NCBI RefSeq assembly: GCF_000426285.1
Contig: NZ_AUFB01000005.1
Span: 1-64,000, forward strand
Length of the DNA stretch: 64,000 nt
From: Rhizobium leucaenae USDA 9039
GTDB lineage: Bacteria; Pseudomonadota; Alphaproteobacteria; Rhizobiales; Rhizobiaceae
Direction of reading: 5' to 3'
The notes under the pieces are model-generated. The model was not told where the DNA came from and did not search any database. It was given only the letters and a program-made list of their open reading frames with translations. Positions 51,193-59,989 of the stretch are shown piece by piece. Positions within the stretch are counted from its first letter, which is position 1. Each line of letters starts with the position of its first letter. The position numbers and the translations under genes were made by a program.

Positions 51193-51693
51193 TCAGGCTT
51201 CGCCCACGGTTTCGAACAGCACGGCTTCCATGGCGCGGTTGGCGTCAAGGCCGGACCATACTACAAATTGGAAAGCCTGATAGTAAGCCTCGCAGGTGTC
51301 AAGAGCATTGGACAGCAGCACTTCCACCTGGCGGTTGGTCGGCTCGGCGCCGCCGGAAAGCAGCAGCGACTGCCGGAAGATCACGATATCTTCCTGCCGC
51401 CACAGATCGAAATGTCCCATCAGCACCTGACCATTGATGCAGGACAGCAGCTTGATGACCTCGTTGACACGCGGATCGGGAACTTTGATGTCGAAGGCGC
51501 AGGCGATGTGCAGCGCCTCGAACTCCTCCATCCACGAGAAGGAGACATGATAATCGGTCCATCGACCTTCGACGGTCATGGCGATTTCATCCTCGCCGGA
51601 CCGCTCGAACGACCAGTCGTTATTGGCGGCTACGAATTCGATCATATCGACCGGATTCGATTGTCGTTCGACTTCCAATTCCATAAGGCTCAT
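51193..51693 (-). CDS. YbjN-domain protein
   Basis: A 166-residue soluble protein with the YbjN (bacterial sensory-transduction-like) alpha/beta domain: 'FVAANNDWSFERSGEDEIAM', 'FSWMEEFEALHIACAFDIKV' and 'LLSCINGQVLMGHFDLWRQE'. The family is related to type III chaperone folds and has no defined function in rhizobia. I chose ATG 51693 because the longer frame adds residues without similarity. It begins the ybjN-proC-csaA operon and stops one base before proC. Confidence 0.88.
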   Translation of the reverse strand: MSLMELEVERQSNPVDMIEFVAANNDWSFERSGEDEIAMTVEGRWTDYHVSFSWMEEFEALHIACAFDIKVPDPRVNEVIKLLSCINGQVLMGHFDLWRQEDIVIFRQSLLLSGGAEPTNRQVEVLLSNALDTCEAYYQAFQFVVWSGLDANRAMEAVLFETVGEA

Positions 51694-52083
51694 GCAGCAC
51701 CTTTTTGACCGGAATAAATGCAGCTTCCCCGTGATCGAACACTGAAAGAACGCAAACAGTTTTACTCCGGAAACATCCTCGGGATGATGTTGAACGGCTG
51801 CCAGACTAACGCATCCACCCTGCCCGGAGCTTACCAAGTCCGTTTCGAATCATCATTTAAAATCAGTGTATAACGGCATGCCCGACATGCCAGCCCCTCA
51901 TCGGAGTTTTGGCGAAGGGCGCTGTGGACAGCTCTTCCGACGTCTATTCAGAAGGGAGTCATAACTGACTCTGACGATTGGCTTTTTTGCCTGTGTCCAC
52001 AGGTGGAAAAACTGCCGAAAATTTTAGAGGAAAAATGCGCGGCAGACGCGTGCCGCGCCGATTTTACGCAAAATGAATCGCGA
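51694..52083. other. Intergenic region between ybjN and ubiK
   Basis: 390 bases. The left part must hold the ybjN promoter on the minus strand and the right part the 3' end of the ubiK transcript. A CCTGTG-TC-CACAGG dyad (51990-52003) has no T-run on the relevant side. No gene is recognised. Confidence 0.4.
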
Positions 52084-52344
52084 CTACTTGCCTTCGGCGG
52101 AAAGACGCGCTTCCAGCGCTTCGATTCTGGCAAGCAGCGCTTCGTTTTCATCGCGCGCCTTGATCGCCATTTCGCGAACGGCCTCGAACTCCTCGCGCTT
52201 GACGATATCCAGGCTGTTCAGCCAACGCTCGGCCTGGGCATTGAAAGCCGTTTCGATTTCGCGGCGTACGCCCTGGGCGGCACCGGCGGCATCGGTCATC
52301 AGCTTGGCGAATTCATCCAAGATACGGTTCGGTCCAGTGCTCAT
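52084..52344 (-). CDS. ubiK: UbiK-type accessory protein (BMFP family)
   Basis: An 86-residue coiled-coil protein. N-terminal 'MSTGPNRILDEFAKLMTDAA' and C-terminal 'ENEALLARIEALEARLSAEG' match the BMFP/UbiK pattern; UbiK helps the Ubi complex in ubiquinone synthesis, and some members cause membrane fusion. No membrane segment. It is a single gene divergent from lgt. Assignment to UbiK is by family; the role in ubiquinone synthesis in rhizobia is inferred. Confidence 0.85.
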   Translation of the reverse strand: MSTGPNRILDEFAKLMTDAAGAAQGVRREIETAFNAQAERWLNSLDIVKREEFEAVREMAIKARDENEALLARIEALEARLSAEGK

Positions 52345-52541
52345 AATGATCTCCTTGCGGCCGTCGGCCCGAAATGGACGGCATCATATGAAGGGCCAGA
52401 TAGATCTGAGGTAAGATTTCCCAAGGTCCGATGCAAGCAAATTGAGATAGGGCGGGACAACCAGTAACGCGATGCGAGACACACGAATAATCGACTTGAC
52501 CGTTTCAATAGCGAACGCCATGTTCCGCGCACATTGGATTT

Positions 52542-52588
52542 AGCATGCTCTTATCCAAAAACCGCACAGAGTTTTGGGGAATCATGCT
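52542..52588. repeat. Palindromic 'CATGAT' repeat, copy D, upstream of lgt
   Basis: The ~47-base element reads AGCATGCTC...CCAAAA-ACCGCACAGAG-TTTTGG...ATCATGCT, a dyad with a stem interrupted near its base. Related palindromes (AGCATGATC...CCGAAAA...TTTTCGG...GATCATGCT) are common in rhizobia. A second copy follows lgt at 53512-53555. Confidence 0.65.
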
Positions 52589-52606
52589 GTAACGGACGCG
52601 AAAATC

Positions 52607-53494
52607 TTGCTGACATCAGCCAATCTTGCCGCCATCCTGCCGTTTCCGGATATAGATCCGATCGCCTTTTCGCTCGGCCCGCTGTCGGTCCATTGGTATG
52701 GTCTTGCCTATGTCGCAGGCATCCTGCTCGGCTGGTTCTATGCGAGGCGGCTGGTCGACAATGGCAAGCTTTGGCTCAACGACACCGCACCGCTGACGCG
52801 CGCGCATCTGGACGACTTCATCCTGTGGGTCGCCTTCGGCATCGTGCTCGGCGGACGCATCGGCTATATCCTGTTCTACGATCTCGATCCGGTACTCGCC
52901 AATCCGATTCGCGCCATCGAGGTCTGGAATGGCGGCATGTCTTTCCACGGTGGATTGATTGGCACGACCATCGCTATGATTTTGTTTGCCAATCGCAACA
53001 GGATTCCAGTCTGGAGCCTGTTCGATATCGTTGCGGCCGTTGCCCCTATCGGCCTCTTCTTCGGCCGCATCGCCAATTTTATCAATGGCGAACTCTGGGG
53101 CCGGACCACTGACGTGCCCTGGGCGATGGTTTTCTGCAGCCCGCATGTCTTGGCCGCTCACCAGGGCGTCTGCCCTGCCGGCCTTGATCCGCGCCATCCC
53201 AGCCAACTCTATGAAGCCGGCATTGAGGGTATCGTACTCTTCACTGTCCTCTTCATCCTCGCGCGCTGGGCGTTGGCGCTGAAGAAGCCCGGCACGGTCA
53301 GCGGCGTCTTTGTCATGGGTTACGCCTTCTCGCGCATTTTCGTCGAATTCTTCCGTCAGCCTGACGAACAGCTCGGCTATCTGCTCGGCACGAACTGGCT
53401 GACCATGGGCATGGTGCTCTCCCTGCCGATGGTCGCGATCGGCCTGTGGGCCGTGATCCGCGCCCGCCACGTTGCAGCCAGACAGACGGCTTGA
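52607..53494 (+). CDS. lgt: Prolipoprotein diacylglyceryl transferase
   Basis: Inner-membrane enzyme that puts diacylglycerol on the lipobox Cys of prolipoproteins. The frame has about seven membrane helices, 'AFSLGPLSVHWYGLAYVAGI', 'VAFGIVLGGRIGYILFYDLD', the active 'GGMSFHGGLIGTTIAMI' loop and the Lgt signature 'FFGRIANFINGELWGRTTDV'. I propose the TTG start at 52607 ('LTSANLAAILPFPDIDP'); the frame opens earlier at 52574, but that codon lies in repeat copy D, so the exact start is uncertain. MidA follows after 78 bases. Confidence 0.92.
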   Translation: MLTSANLAAILPFPDIDPIAFSLGPLSVHWYGLAYVAGILLGWFYARRLVDNGKLWLNDTAPLTRAHLDDFILWVAFGIVLGGRIGYILFYDLDPVLANPIRAIEVWNGGMSFHGGLIGTTIAMILFANRNRIPVWSLFDIVAAVAPIGLFFGRIANFINGELWGRTTDVPWAMVFCSPHVLAAHQGVCPAGLDPRHPSQLYEAGIEGIVLFTVLFILARWALALKKPGTVSGVFVMGYAFSRIFVEFFRQPDEQLGYLLGTNWLTMGMVLSLPMVAIGLWAVIRARHVAARQTA

Positions 53495-53511
53495 ACTCTA
53501 GGTTTAATGTC

Positions 53512-53555
53512 GCATGATCCGCCCGAAAGCCGATTCATATTTTTCGGGACCATGC
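53512..53555. repeat. Palindromic 'CATGAT' repeat, copy E, between lgt and midA
   Basis: GCATGATCC...CCCGAAAG-CCGATTCATA-TTTTTCGGG...ACCATGC is an imperfect dyad of the same type as 52542-52588. It lies 17 bases after the lgt stop and 17 bases before the midA start, so it may form an mRNA hairpin between the two genes. Confidence 0.7.
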
Positions 53556-53572
53556 TTTAGCGAGACCAAACG

Positions 53573-54670
53573 ATGACGACCGCGCTCGGGGAAAAAATCA
53601 AGGCCATCATCCGCGCTAACGGACCGATCAGCATCACCGACTTTTTCTCGCTCTGCCTCGCCGATCCGCAGCACGGCTACTACAAGACGCGCGAGCCCTT
53701 CGGCAGCGTCGGCGATTTCGTCACGGCACCCGAGGTCAGCCAGCTTTTCGGCGAAATGATCGGCGTCTTCATGGTGCATGCCTGGCAGCGCCACGGCACG
53801 CCGGGCAGCGTCCGCCTCGTCGAAATCGGCCCTGGCCGCGGCACGATGATGGCGGACATGCTGCGCGTCGTCGCCAAGCTGGCGCCGCCGCTCTATGACG
53901 CAATGACCGTGCACCTGGTCGAAACCAGCGAGCGGCTGCAGGGCTCTCAGCGCCAGACGCTTGAGTCGCATGGCGATAAGGTTTCCTGGCATTCCGACTT
54001 CGATGACGTGCCGGCCGGCTTCGCCCTTCTTGCCGCCAACGAACTGTTCGACGCCATTCCCATTCGCCAGTTCGTCCGCACCGCCAATGGTTTTCGCGAG
54101 CGCATGGTCGGCCTCGACCTCCAAGATGAGCTGAGTTTCACGGCTGGCGTCGCCACCCTCGACCCCGCGCTTCTTCCCGCAGGGCCGCTTCCGCCGGTCG
54201 GCACTATCTTCGAGATCGCCCCTGCCCGCCAGGCGGTCATGACGACGATATGCGATCGGATCGCCGCCCATTGTGGCACCGCGCTCGTCATCGATTACGG
54301 GCATATGGCGACCGGCTTCGGCGATACGCTGCAGGCCGTGCGCATGCATGAATACGATCCACCGCTGGAACATCCCGGCGAAGCGGACCTTACGAGCCAC
54401 GTCGATTTCCAGCATTTGGCTGAAACGGCTCTGGCATCCGGCCTGCATATCAACGGATGCTGCCATCAAGGCGATTTTCTCATCGGTCTTGGGCTGTTGG
54501 AGCGAGCTGCGGCGCTTGGCCGCGACCAAGACGCTGCAACACAAGAGAACATCCGCACCGCCGCCGAGCGGCTGGCCGGTGCCGGCGAAGGCAAGATGGG
54601 CGAGCTTTTCAAAGTGCTGGCCGTCTCCAGTCCGGCGATCGATCTTTTACCCTTTCGTCCCGTCCGCTGA
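53573..54670 (+). CDS. SAM-dependent methyltransferase of the MidA/NDUFAF7 family
   Basis: A 365-residue class I methyltransferase. The SAM site is 'VRLVEIGPGRGTMMADMLRV' (G-x-G-x-G), with 'FCLADPQHGYYKTREPFGSV' at the N-terminus and 'LLAANELFDAIPIRQFVRTA' in the family core. The family is known from human NDUFAF7, which methylates an arginine of complex I subunit NDUFS2. The bacterial role is inferred. It lies in a run with lgt, pgeF and an M24 protein, a combination seen in many Alphaproteobacteria. Confidence 0.93.
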   Translation: MTTALGEKIKAIIRANGPISITDFFSLCLADPQHGYYKTREPFGSVGDFVTAPEVSQLFGEMIGVFMVHAWQRHGTPGSVRLVEIGPGRGTMMADMLRVVAKLAPPLYDAMTVHLVETSERLQGSQRQTLESHGDKVSWHSDFDDVPAGFALLAANELFDAIPIRQFVRTANGFRERMVGLDLQDELSFTAGVATLDPALLPAGPLPPVGTIFEIAPARQAVMTTICDRIAAHCGTALVIDYGHMATGFGDTLQAVRMHEYDPPLEHPGEADLTSHVDFQHLAETALASGLHINGCCHQGDFLIGLGLLERAAALGRDQDAATQENIRTAAERLAGAGEGKMGELFKVLAVSSPAIDLLPFRPVR

Positions 54671-54794
54671 TCAACACTATTGACTTCCGCGGATTGACAG
54701 AACGCTCATCGCTGGGCCAACATTCCGCTCAAATCGAACCGCTTCGCCCCGGAAGCGTTATTTCCAGCACGAAAGACCATATAGGGACGCCGCA

Positions 54795-55577
54795 TTGCCG
54801 ACTCCGATCGAAAGCACGCTGCTGAGCGCCGCCAAGAGCGCCGGCATCCGTCACGGCTATTTCACCCGTGACGGCGGCGTTTCAGAGGGCCTTTATCGCG
54901 GATTGAATGTCGGCCTCGGCTCCAACGACAATCGCGAGCATGTCCAGGAAAACCGCCGTCGCGTCGCCGCCTGGTTTGGCCTGCCGCTGGAACGGCTCGC
55001 GACGGTGCATCAGATCCATTCGCCCGACGTGATAGCCATCGACGCGAACTACAACGGCACTCGCCCGCATGCGGATGCAATGGTAACGGCGACCCCGGGG
55101 ATAGTGCTCGGCGTGCTCGCCGCTGATTGCGGGCCGATCCTCTTCGCCGATCCTGAAAACCGGGTGATAGGCGCTGCCCATGCCGGGTGGAAAGGCGCGC
55201 TGACCGGCGTCCTGGAAAATACCATCGAAGCCATGGTCGCGCTCGGCGCTAAGCGCGAGGCGATTGCCGCCTGCCTCGGCCCCTCGATCAGCCAGGCTAG
55301 CTACGAAGTCGGCCCTGAATTCGTCGATCGTTTCGTCAGCTATGACCCGAGCTATGCCAAGTACTTCATTTCGTCCGAGCGGACCGGTCATGCGATGTTC
55401 GACCTGCCGGGCCTGACGATAGATCGTCTGCGCAAGGCCGGCGTAACCGCCGAAAACCTCAATCTCTGCACCTATCCCGATCCCGACCGCTTCTTCTCCT
55501 ATCGCCGCACCACCCATGCGAAGGAGCCGGATTACGGCCGGCAGATTTCCGCTATTGCCATCGAGGAGACGTTCTAA
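54795..55577 (+). CDS. pgeF: Peptidoglycan editing factor PgeF (YfiH, laccase-like)
   Basis: A 260-residue Zn/Cu enzyme of the DUF152 family that removes wrongly incorporated residues from peptidoglycan precursors (and shows polyphenol oxidase activity). Metal ligands are His72 ('ATVHQIHSPDVIAI'), Cys112 ('LAADCGPILFADP') and His129 ('AAHAGWKGALTG'). The frame starts with TTG at 54795; no good ATG or strong ribosome site is nearby. It stops one base before the M24 gene, so the two are translationally close. Confidence 0.93.
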   Translation: MPTPIESTLLSAAKSAGIRHGYFTRDGGVSEGLYRGLNVGLGSNDNREHVQENRRRVAAWFGLPLERLATVHQIHSPDVIAIDANYNGTRPHADAMVTATPGIVLGVLAADCGPILFADPENRVIGAAHAGWKGALTGVLENTIEAMVALGAKREAIAACLGPSISQASYEVGPEFVDRFVSYDPSYAKYFISSERTGHAMFDLPGLTIDRLRKAGVTAENLNLCTYPDPDRFFSYRRTTHAKEPDYGRQISAIAIEETF

Positions 55578-55578
55578 A

Positions 55579-56730
55579 ATGGCCCTGCATTTCGAACGCA
55601 GCGAATTCGACGCCCGCCTAGCCCGCCTCCTCGCGAAAATGCAGGAGGAAAAACTCGACGCCATGCTGCTCTTCGCGCAGGAAAGCATGTTCTGGCTGAC
55701 CGGTTACGATACTTTCGGCTACTGCTTCTTCCAGACGCTGGTGGTCAAGGCGGACGGTACGACGGTGCTGCTCACCCGCTCGGCCGATCTTCGCCAGGCG
55801 CAGCTCACATCGGTCATTTCCGACATCCGCATCTGGGTCGACCGAGTCAACGCCGATCCGACGCTCGATCTCAAGGAATTGCTGGTGGAGCTCGATCTCC
55901 TCGGCCGCCGCATCGGCGTCGAATACGATACCCATGGCATGACCGGCCGCGTCGCGCGCTTGCTTGACAACCAGATATCCACCTTCGGCCAGATCGTCGA
56001 TGCCTCATATCTCGTCAGCCGTTTGCGCCTCGTCAAAAGCCCGACCGAAATCGCCTATGTCGAACGTGCCGCCGCGCTCGCCGATGATGCACTTGACGCA
56101 GCACTTGCATTAATCAAGCCCGGCGCCGATGAGGCCGACATTCTTGCCGCCATGCAGGGCGCAATCTTTTCGGGCGGCGGGGATTATCCTGCCAATGAGT
56201 TCATCATCGGCTCCGGCGCCGAAGCCCTGCTCTGCCGCTACAAGGCCGGCCGCCGCAAACTGGATGCCAACGATCAGTTGACTCTCGAATGGGCCGGCGC
56301 CTACGCACATTATCACGCCGCCATGATGCGCACGGTCGTCATCGGCGACCCCACGCACCGCCACCGCGAACTCTACAATGCCTGCCTGGAGACTATTCAG
56401 GCGATCGAAACCGTGCTGAAGCCCGGCCACACCTTCGGCGATGTCTTCGATATGCATGCCAAGATCATGGACGAGCGCGGCCTTGCCCGCCACCGGCTGA
56501 ACGCCTGCGGCTACTCGCTCGGCGCCCGCTTCTCGCCCTCCTGGATGGAGCACCAGATGTTCCACATCGGCAATCCGCAGGAGATCGAAGAGGGTATGTC
56601 GCTCTTCGTGCACATGATCATCATGGACTCCGACACCGGCACCGCGATGACGCTTGGCCAGACCTACCTGACGACCTCCCAGGCTCCGAAATCTTTGTCG
56701 CGGCACCAGCTCGAATTTCTTAACCGTTAG
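55579..56730 (+). CDS. M24-family (aminopeptidase P/creatinase fold) protein without the usual metal ligands
   Basis: A 383-residue pita-bread-fold protein. The N-terminal domain (to about 150) has 'ESMFWLTGYDTFGYCFFQTL', the C-terminal domain has 'SGAEALLCRYKAGRRKLDAN' and 'QLTLEWAGAYAHYHAAMMRT'. In metal-dependent Xaa-Pro peptidases that position has two Asp; here it has Glu and His ('LEWAGAYAHYH'), as in the metal-free creatinase/ectoine-hydrolase branch. It may therefore hydrolyse a small amide rather than a peptide. It follows PgeF by 1 base. Confidence 0.9.
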   Translation: MALHFERSEFDARLARLLAKMQEEKLDAMLLFAQESMFWLTGYDTFGYCFFQTLVVKADGTTVLLTRSADLRQAQLTSVISDIRIWVDRVNADPTLDLKELLVELDLLGRRIGVEYDTHGMTGRVARLLDNQISTFGQIVDASYLVSRLRLVKSPTEIAYVERAAALADDALDAALALIKPGADEADILAAMQGAIFSGGGDYPANEFIIGSGAEALLCRYKAGRRKLDANDQLTLEWAGAYAHYHAAMMRTVVIGDPTHRHRELYNACLETIQAIETVLKPGHTFGDVFDMHAKIMDERGLARHRLNACGYSLGARFSPSWMEHQMFHIGNPQEIEEGMSLFVHMIIMDSDTGTAMTLGQTYLTTSQAPKSLSRHQLEFLNR

Positions 56731-56786
56731 CGGCGTAAAATAGCGATCCTGGACGGGGGAGACCGTCTAAGGAAGGGATCGCGCAA

Positions 56787-57683
56787 ATGGGACTGGTCAG
56801 GACAACGCTTGTTTCGGTTGGCTTCTGCTTCGCGCTCGCCGCCTGCAACACGACGGATGCCCTGACCCCGCCCGAGACGATCGGCGATGCCGGCTCCAGC
56901 CCCATCACCCAACGCGATGTCGAGCGCATGGCCGCCGCGCCGCAACGCCAGCAGAATTATGAAACCGCGCAGGATAGCTACAGCTACCAGCGGCAGGGCT
57001 ATCAGCAGCAGGGATATCAGCAGCAAAGCTACGGCAGCGGTGGCTCACTCGACGACCAGGCGGCCGCGCTGAGAAATGGCGGCCGCAATCCCTATGCCTC
57101 CCGCCCGCTCGACGGCTCGCAGACGGCCTCCATCCAGTCACAGGATCCGCAAGCGTCGGACGCCGACGAACAGCGCGAGGCAGACCGCCGGCTCTCCGAC
57201 GATCCGCAGCCGCAGCGGCAACAAGCGGCTGAAGACCCGCAGGACGATCAGCAGCAGGCTGAACAGCAACAACCGGAACAGCGGCAAGCTTCCCTTCCTC
57301 CTGCCGCCGCAACGGATAGAAACAGTGTCCGCTTCCTGCCGATCATCGGTGCGCCGGTTCAGGCCGTGACGCCGCTGTCGCGTCAGCTCGGAGCAGAGGC
57401 CCGCGCACTCGGCCTGACGATCAAAAGCTCGAGCGATTCCAGCGCCGGCTATATTCTGAAAGGTTATCTCTCGGCCTTCGAGGATGGTCCGCAGATTTCC
57501 GTCACCTATGTCTGGGATGTTCTCGACAATAGCGGTGCCCGCCTGCACCGCATCCAGGGATCGGAAAGTGCGCCGCTGAAGCGGGGCGACCCGTGGGCCG
57601 CCATCCCGCCCTCCGTCATGCAGAAAATCGCCACTGAAACCATGTCGGAATTCAATTCCTGGCGCGACTCTCGCCGTGGATAG
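56787..57683 (+). CDS. Gln-rich lipoprotein
   Basis: A 298-residue predicted lipoprotein: signal peptide with lipobox 'CFALAACNTTDALTP' (Cys20). Residues ~50-180 are low-complexity and Gln-rich, with near-repeats 'GYQQQGYQQQSYGS' and 'QQQAEQQQPEQRQ'. The C-terminal ~115 residues look folded ('RFLPIIGAPVQAVTPLSRQL', 'SAGYILKGYLSAFEDGPQIS', 'VTYVWDVLDNSGARLHRIQG'); this is the part likely to bind a partner. The family is not recognised; it is not the LpsE-type lipoprotein. It stands alone upstream of prs. Confidence 0.82.
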   Translation: MGLVRTTLVSVGFCFALAACNTTDALTPPETIGDAGSSPITQRDVERMAAAPQRQQNYETAQDSYSYQRQGYQQQGYQQQSYGSGGSLDDQAAALRNGGRNPYASRPLDGSQTASIQSQDPQASDADEQREADRRLSDDPQPQRQQAAEDPQDDQQQAEQQQPEQRQASLPPAAATDRNSVRFLPIIGAPVQAVTPLSRQLGAEARALGLTIKSSSDSSAGYILKGYLSAFEDGPQISVTYVWDVLDNSGARLHRIQGSESAPLKRGDPWAAIPPSVMQKIATETMSEFNSWRDSRRG

Positions 57684-57788
57684 CCACAAGCTTTTCAGAA
57701 ATATGAAAGCTATCGCACTCTAGCCCCTTGCATTCGAGAGCAAGGCGGTTAAAAGCGCGGCTATCAGGTTGGTAACAGGCGGGCCAAA

Positions 57789-58721
57789 ATGAAGGTTTTC
57801 GCAGGGAATTCGAACAGGCATCTCGCCGAAGCGATCTGCAATTATCTCAACGTTCCCTTGGGAAAGGCCAGTGTCCGGCGTTTCGCGGACCAGGAAATCT
57901 TCGTTGAAATCCAGGAAAACGTGCGTGGCGAGGACGTATTCGTCGTCCAGCCGACCTCGTTTCCAACCAACGATCATCTGATGGAACTGCTGATCATGAT
58001 CGATGCGATGCGCCGCTCATCGGCGCGGCGCATAACCGCAGTCATCCCGTATTTCGGCTATGCTCGCCAGGATCGCCGCGCTTCGGGGCGCACGCCGATC
58101 TCGGCCAAGCTGGTGGCCAATCTGATCACCGAGGCTGGCGCCGACCGTGTTCTCACGCTCGACCTGCACGCAGGCCAGATCCAGGGCTTCTTCGATATCC
58201 CGACCGACAATCTCTATGCGATTCCGGTGCTGACCCGTGACATCAAGGCCAATTACGACATCAGCAATGTCATGGTTGTCTCGCCTGACGTCGGCGGTGT
58301 CGTGCGCGCCCGTGCGCTCGCCAAACGCCTCGACTGTCTGCTGGCGATCGTGGACAAGCGCCGCGACCGCCCGGGCGAATCCGAAGTGATGAACATCATC
58401 GGCGAAGTGGCCGGCAAGGATTGCATCCTGATCGACGATATCGTCGATTCCGGCGGCACGCTCTGCAACGCAGCCGATGCCCTGCTCGCACAAGGCGCGG
58501 CAAGCGTCACCGCCTATATCACCCACGGTGTGCTCTCGGGTGGCGCCGTGACCCGCGTGGCAAACTCGAAACTGAAGGAACTGGTGATCACTGATTCCAT
58601 TCAGCCGACGACCGCCGTGCAATCGGCGCCCAATATCCGCGTCATCACCACTGCAAGCCTCATTGGCGAAGCCATCAACCGCACCAGCCAGGAAGAGTCG
58701 GTTTCGAGCCTGTTCGACTAA
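57789..58721 (+). CDS. prs: Ribose-phosphate pyrophosphokinase
   Basis: Makes PRPP from ribose 5-phosphate and ATP. The 310 residues show '[20 protein letters not shown]', '[20 protein letters not shown]', the PRPP-binding loop '[20 protein letters not shown]', and '[20 protein letters not shown]'. Length matches class I Prs. The gene is monocistronic by position, 105 bases after the lipoprotein gene and convergent with an MFS gene. Confidence 0.98.
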   Translation: MKVFAGNSNRHLAEAICNYLNVPLGKASVRRFADQEIFVEIQENVRGEDVFVVQPTSFPTNDHLMELLIMIDAMRRSSARRITAVIPYFGYARQDRRASGRTPISAKLVANLITEAGADRVLTLDLHAGQIQGFFDIPTDNLYAIPVLTRDIKANYDISNVMVVSPDVGGVVRARALAKRLDCLLAIVDKRRDRPGESEVMNIIGEVAGKDCILIDDIVDSGGTLCNAADALLAQGAASVTAYITHGVLSGGAVTRVANSKLKELVITDSIQPTTAVQSAPNIRVITTASLIGEAINRTSQEESVSSLFD

Positions 58722-58737
58722 AGGCTACCGGATTTTC

Positions 58738-59964
58738 TCATGCGGGCTTCGGATGGCTCTGCCTCCAGACGAGCAGTCCTATGCCAACAAGCCCGGCGAC
58801 AAAGACCGCCGCACCGGCACCCATGATCGATGGGCCGATGCCGAACCAGGCGAATAGGCTGGGCGACATCAGATAGGCCAGGAAAAGGCCGAGGAAGATC
58901 GCACACATCAGCAAACGGTACATCTGCGCCAGCCGATGGGGTTCGCTGCGCGTCTGCATCAGGTGCAGCATGGCGAGGTTCTCGAACGGGCCGTTGATGG
59001 CGGCGAAAGATGCGACGATCATCAGCCATATCCGGTCATGCATCAGCGGCAGCAGAAAGACGCCGGCGCCGAAAATAAGTTTCGCGGCGATGATCCAAAC
59101 GACCGGCCGGCGCGGTTTGACGCTGCTGAGGACCAAATTGGTCGTCAGATTGCCAACGCCGTAAGCCGTCATCATTAGGCTGTAATCCGTCAAGGGATCG
59201 GCACTGGTCTCGCGCAGGTGCAGCAGCATTCCGAGCAGAATACCCATCGCCCAGGCGATATTTCCCATCAGGTTCGTAAACAGGCCATAGAGTATGGCCG
59301 CATGGCCGCGCGCCATCCGCCAGCCGCCCAACACGCCGTCGATGACAGCCGCCGTCCCCGAGAATTCGCGGCGCCGCGGCGCGGACGGCAATTTGGCGAC
59401 GGCCATCCACACGGCGAGAGCAGAGAGCAGGAAAGTCGCCGCCGTCACCGTGAAGAACTGCGATTTAGGCAGAAAGCCGTTGACCAGCGCAATCATGCTC
59501 GGCCCCAGGATACGGGCCATGCGCCTGGTGGCATCGAACAATCCGTTGGTCGCATGACGAATATCGGGATCGATCGCGATGGTGGGTAGTGTTGCCTGTA
59601 ATGACGGATCGAAAGCGGCCGTCAGCAACGCAATGCATCCGGCGAGCACCATCAACAACGGCAGGCTCATGAAATGCATGAGGCCGGCGATGGACAGCAC
59701 CAACAATAAAACCGCGCGCAGGACGTCGGCCGAGATCATCGTCGTGCTGTGCCGCCAGCGATCCGTCAGAATACCGCCGAACAGGCTGCCGAAGAGAAGC
59801 GCGCCCGACTGCAAGGCGGAAACGTAACCCGCGTCACGGCCGATGAAATCCGCCGCAATCCAGACGACGGCGACCATATAGAATTCGGATCCGGTCGCCG
59901 CCAAAACCTGACCGGCCCACAAAAGCGAAATCGAGCGTTGGGCCAGCGGCTTTAAGACAAACAT
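58738..59964 (-). CDS. MFS transporter (DUF894/enterobactin exporter-like)
   Basis: A 408-residue 12-helix membrane protein. N-terminal 'RSISLLWAGQVLAATGSEFY' and motif A 'LFGGILTDRWRHSTTMISAD' resemble the EntS/TMEM-type MFS group that often exports siderophores. The substrate cannot be deduced; no siderophore genes are near. It is the last gene of a possible minus-strand set with the two paralogous secreted proteins (26 bases from the end of the second one). Confidence 0.88.
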   Translation of the reverse strand: MFVLKPLAQRSISLLWAGQVLAATGSEFYMVAVVWIAADFIGRDAGYVSALQSGALLFGSLFGGILTDRWRHSTTMISADVLRAVLLLVLSIAGLMHFMSLPLLMVLAGCIALLTAAFDPSLQATLPTIAIDPDIRHATNGLFDATRRMARILGPSMIALVNGFLPKSQFFTVTAATFLLSALAVWMAVAKLPSAPRRREFSGTAAVIDGVLGGWRMARGHAAILYGLFTNLMGNIAWAMGILLGMLLHLRETSADPLTDYSLMMTAYGVGNLTTNLVLSSVKPRRPVVWIIAAKLIFGAGVFLLPLMHDRIWLMIVASFAAINGPFENLAMLHLMQTRSEPHRLAQMYRLLMCAIFLGLFLAYLMSPSLFAWFGIGPSIMGAGAAVFVAGLVGIGLLVWRQSHPKPA

Positions 59965-59989
59965 AGTGGCATTCTGAAATTTGGGCGGC

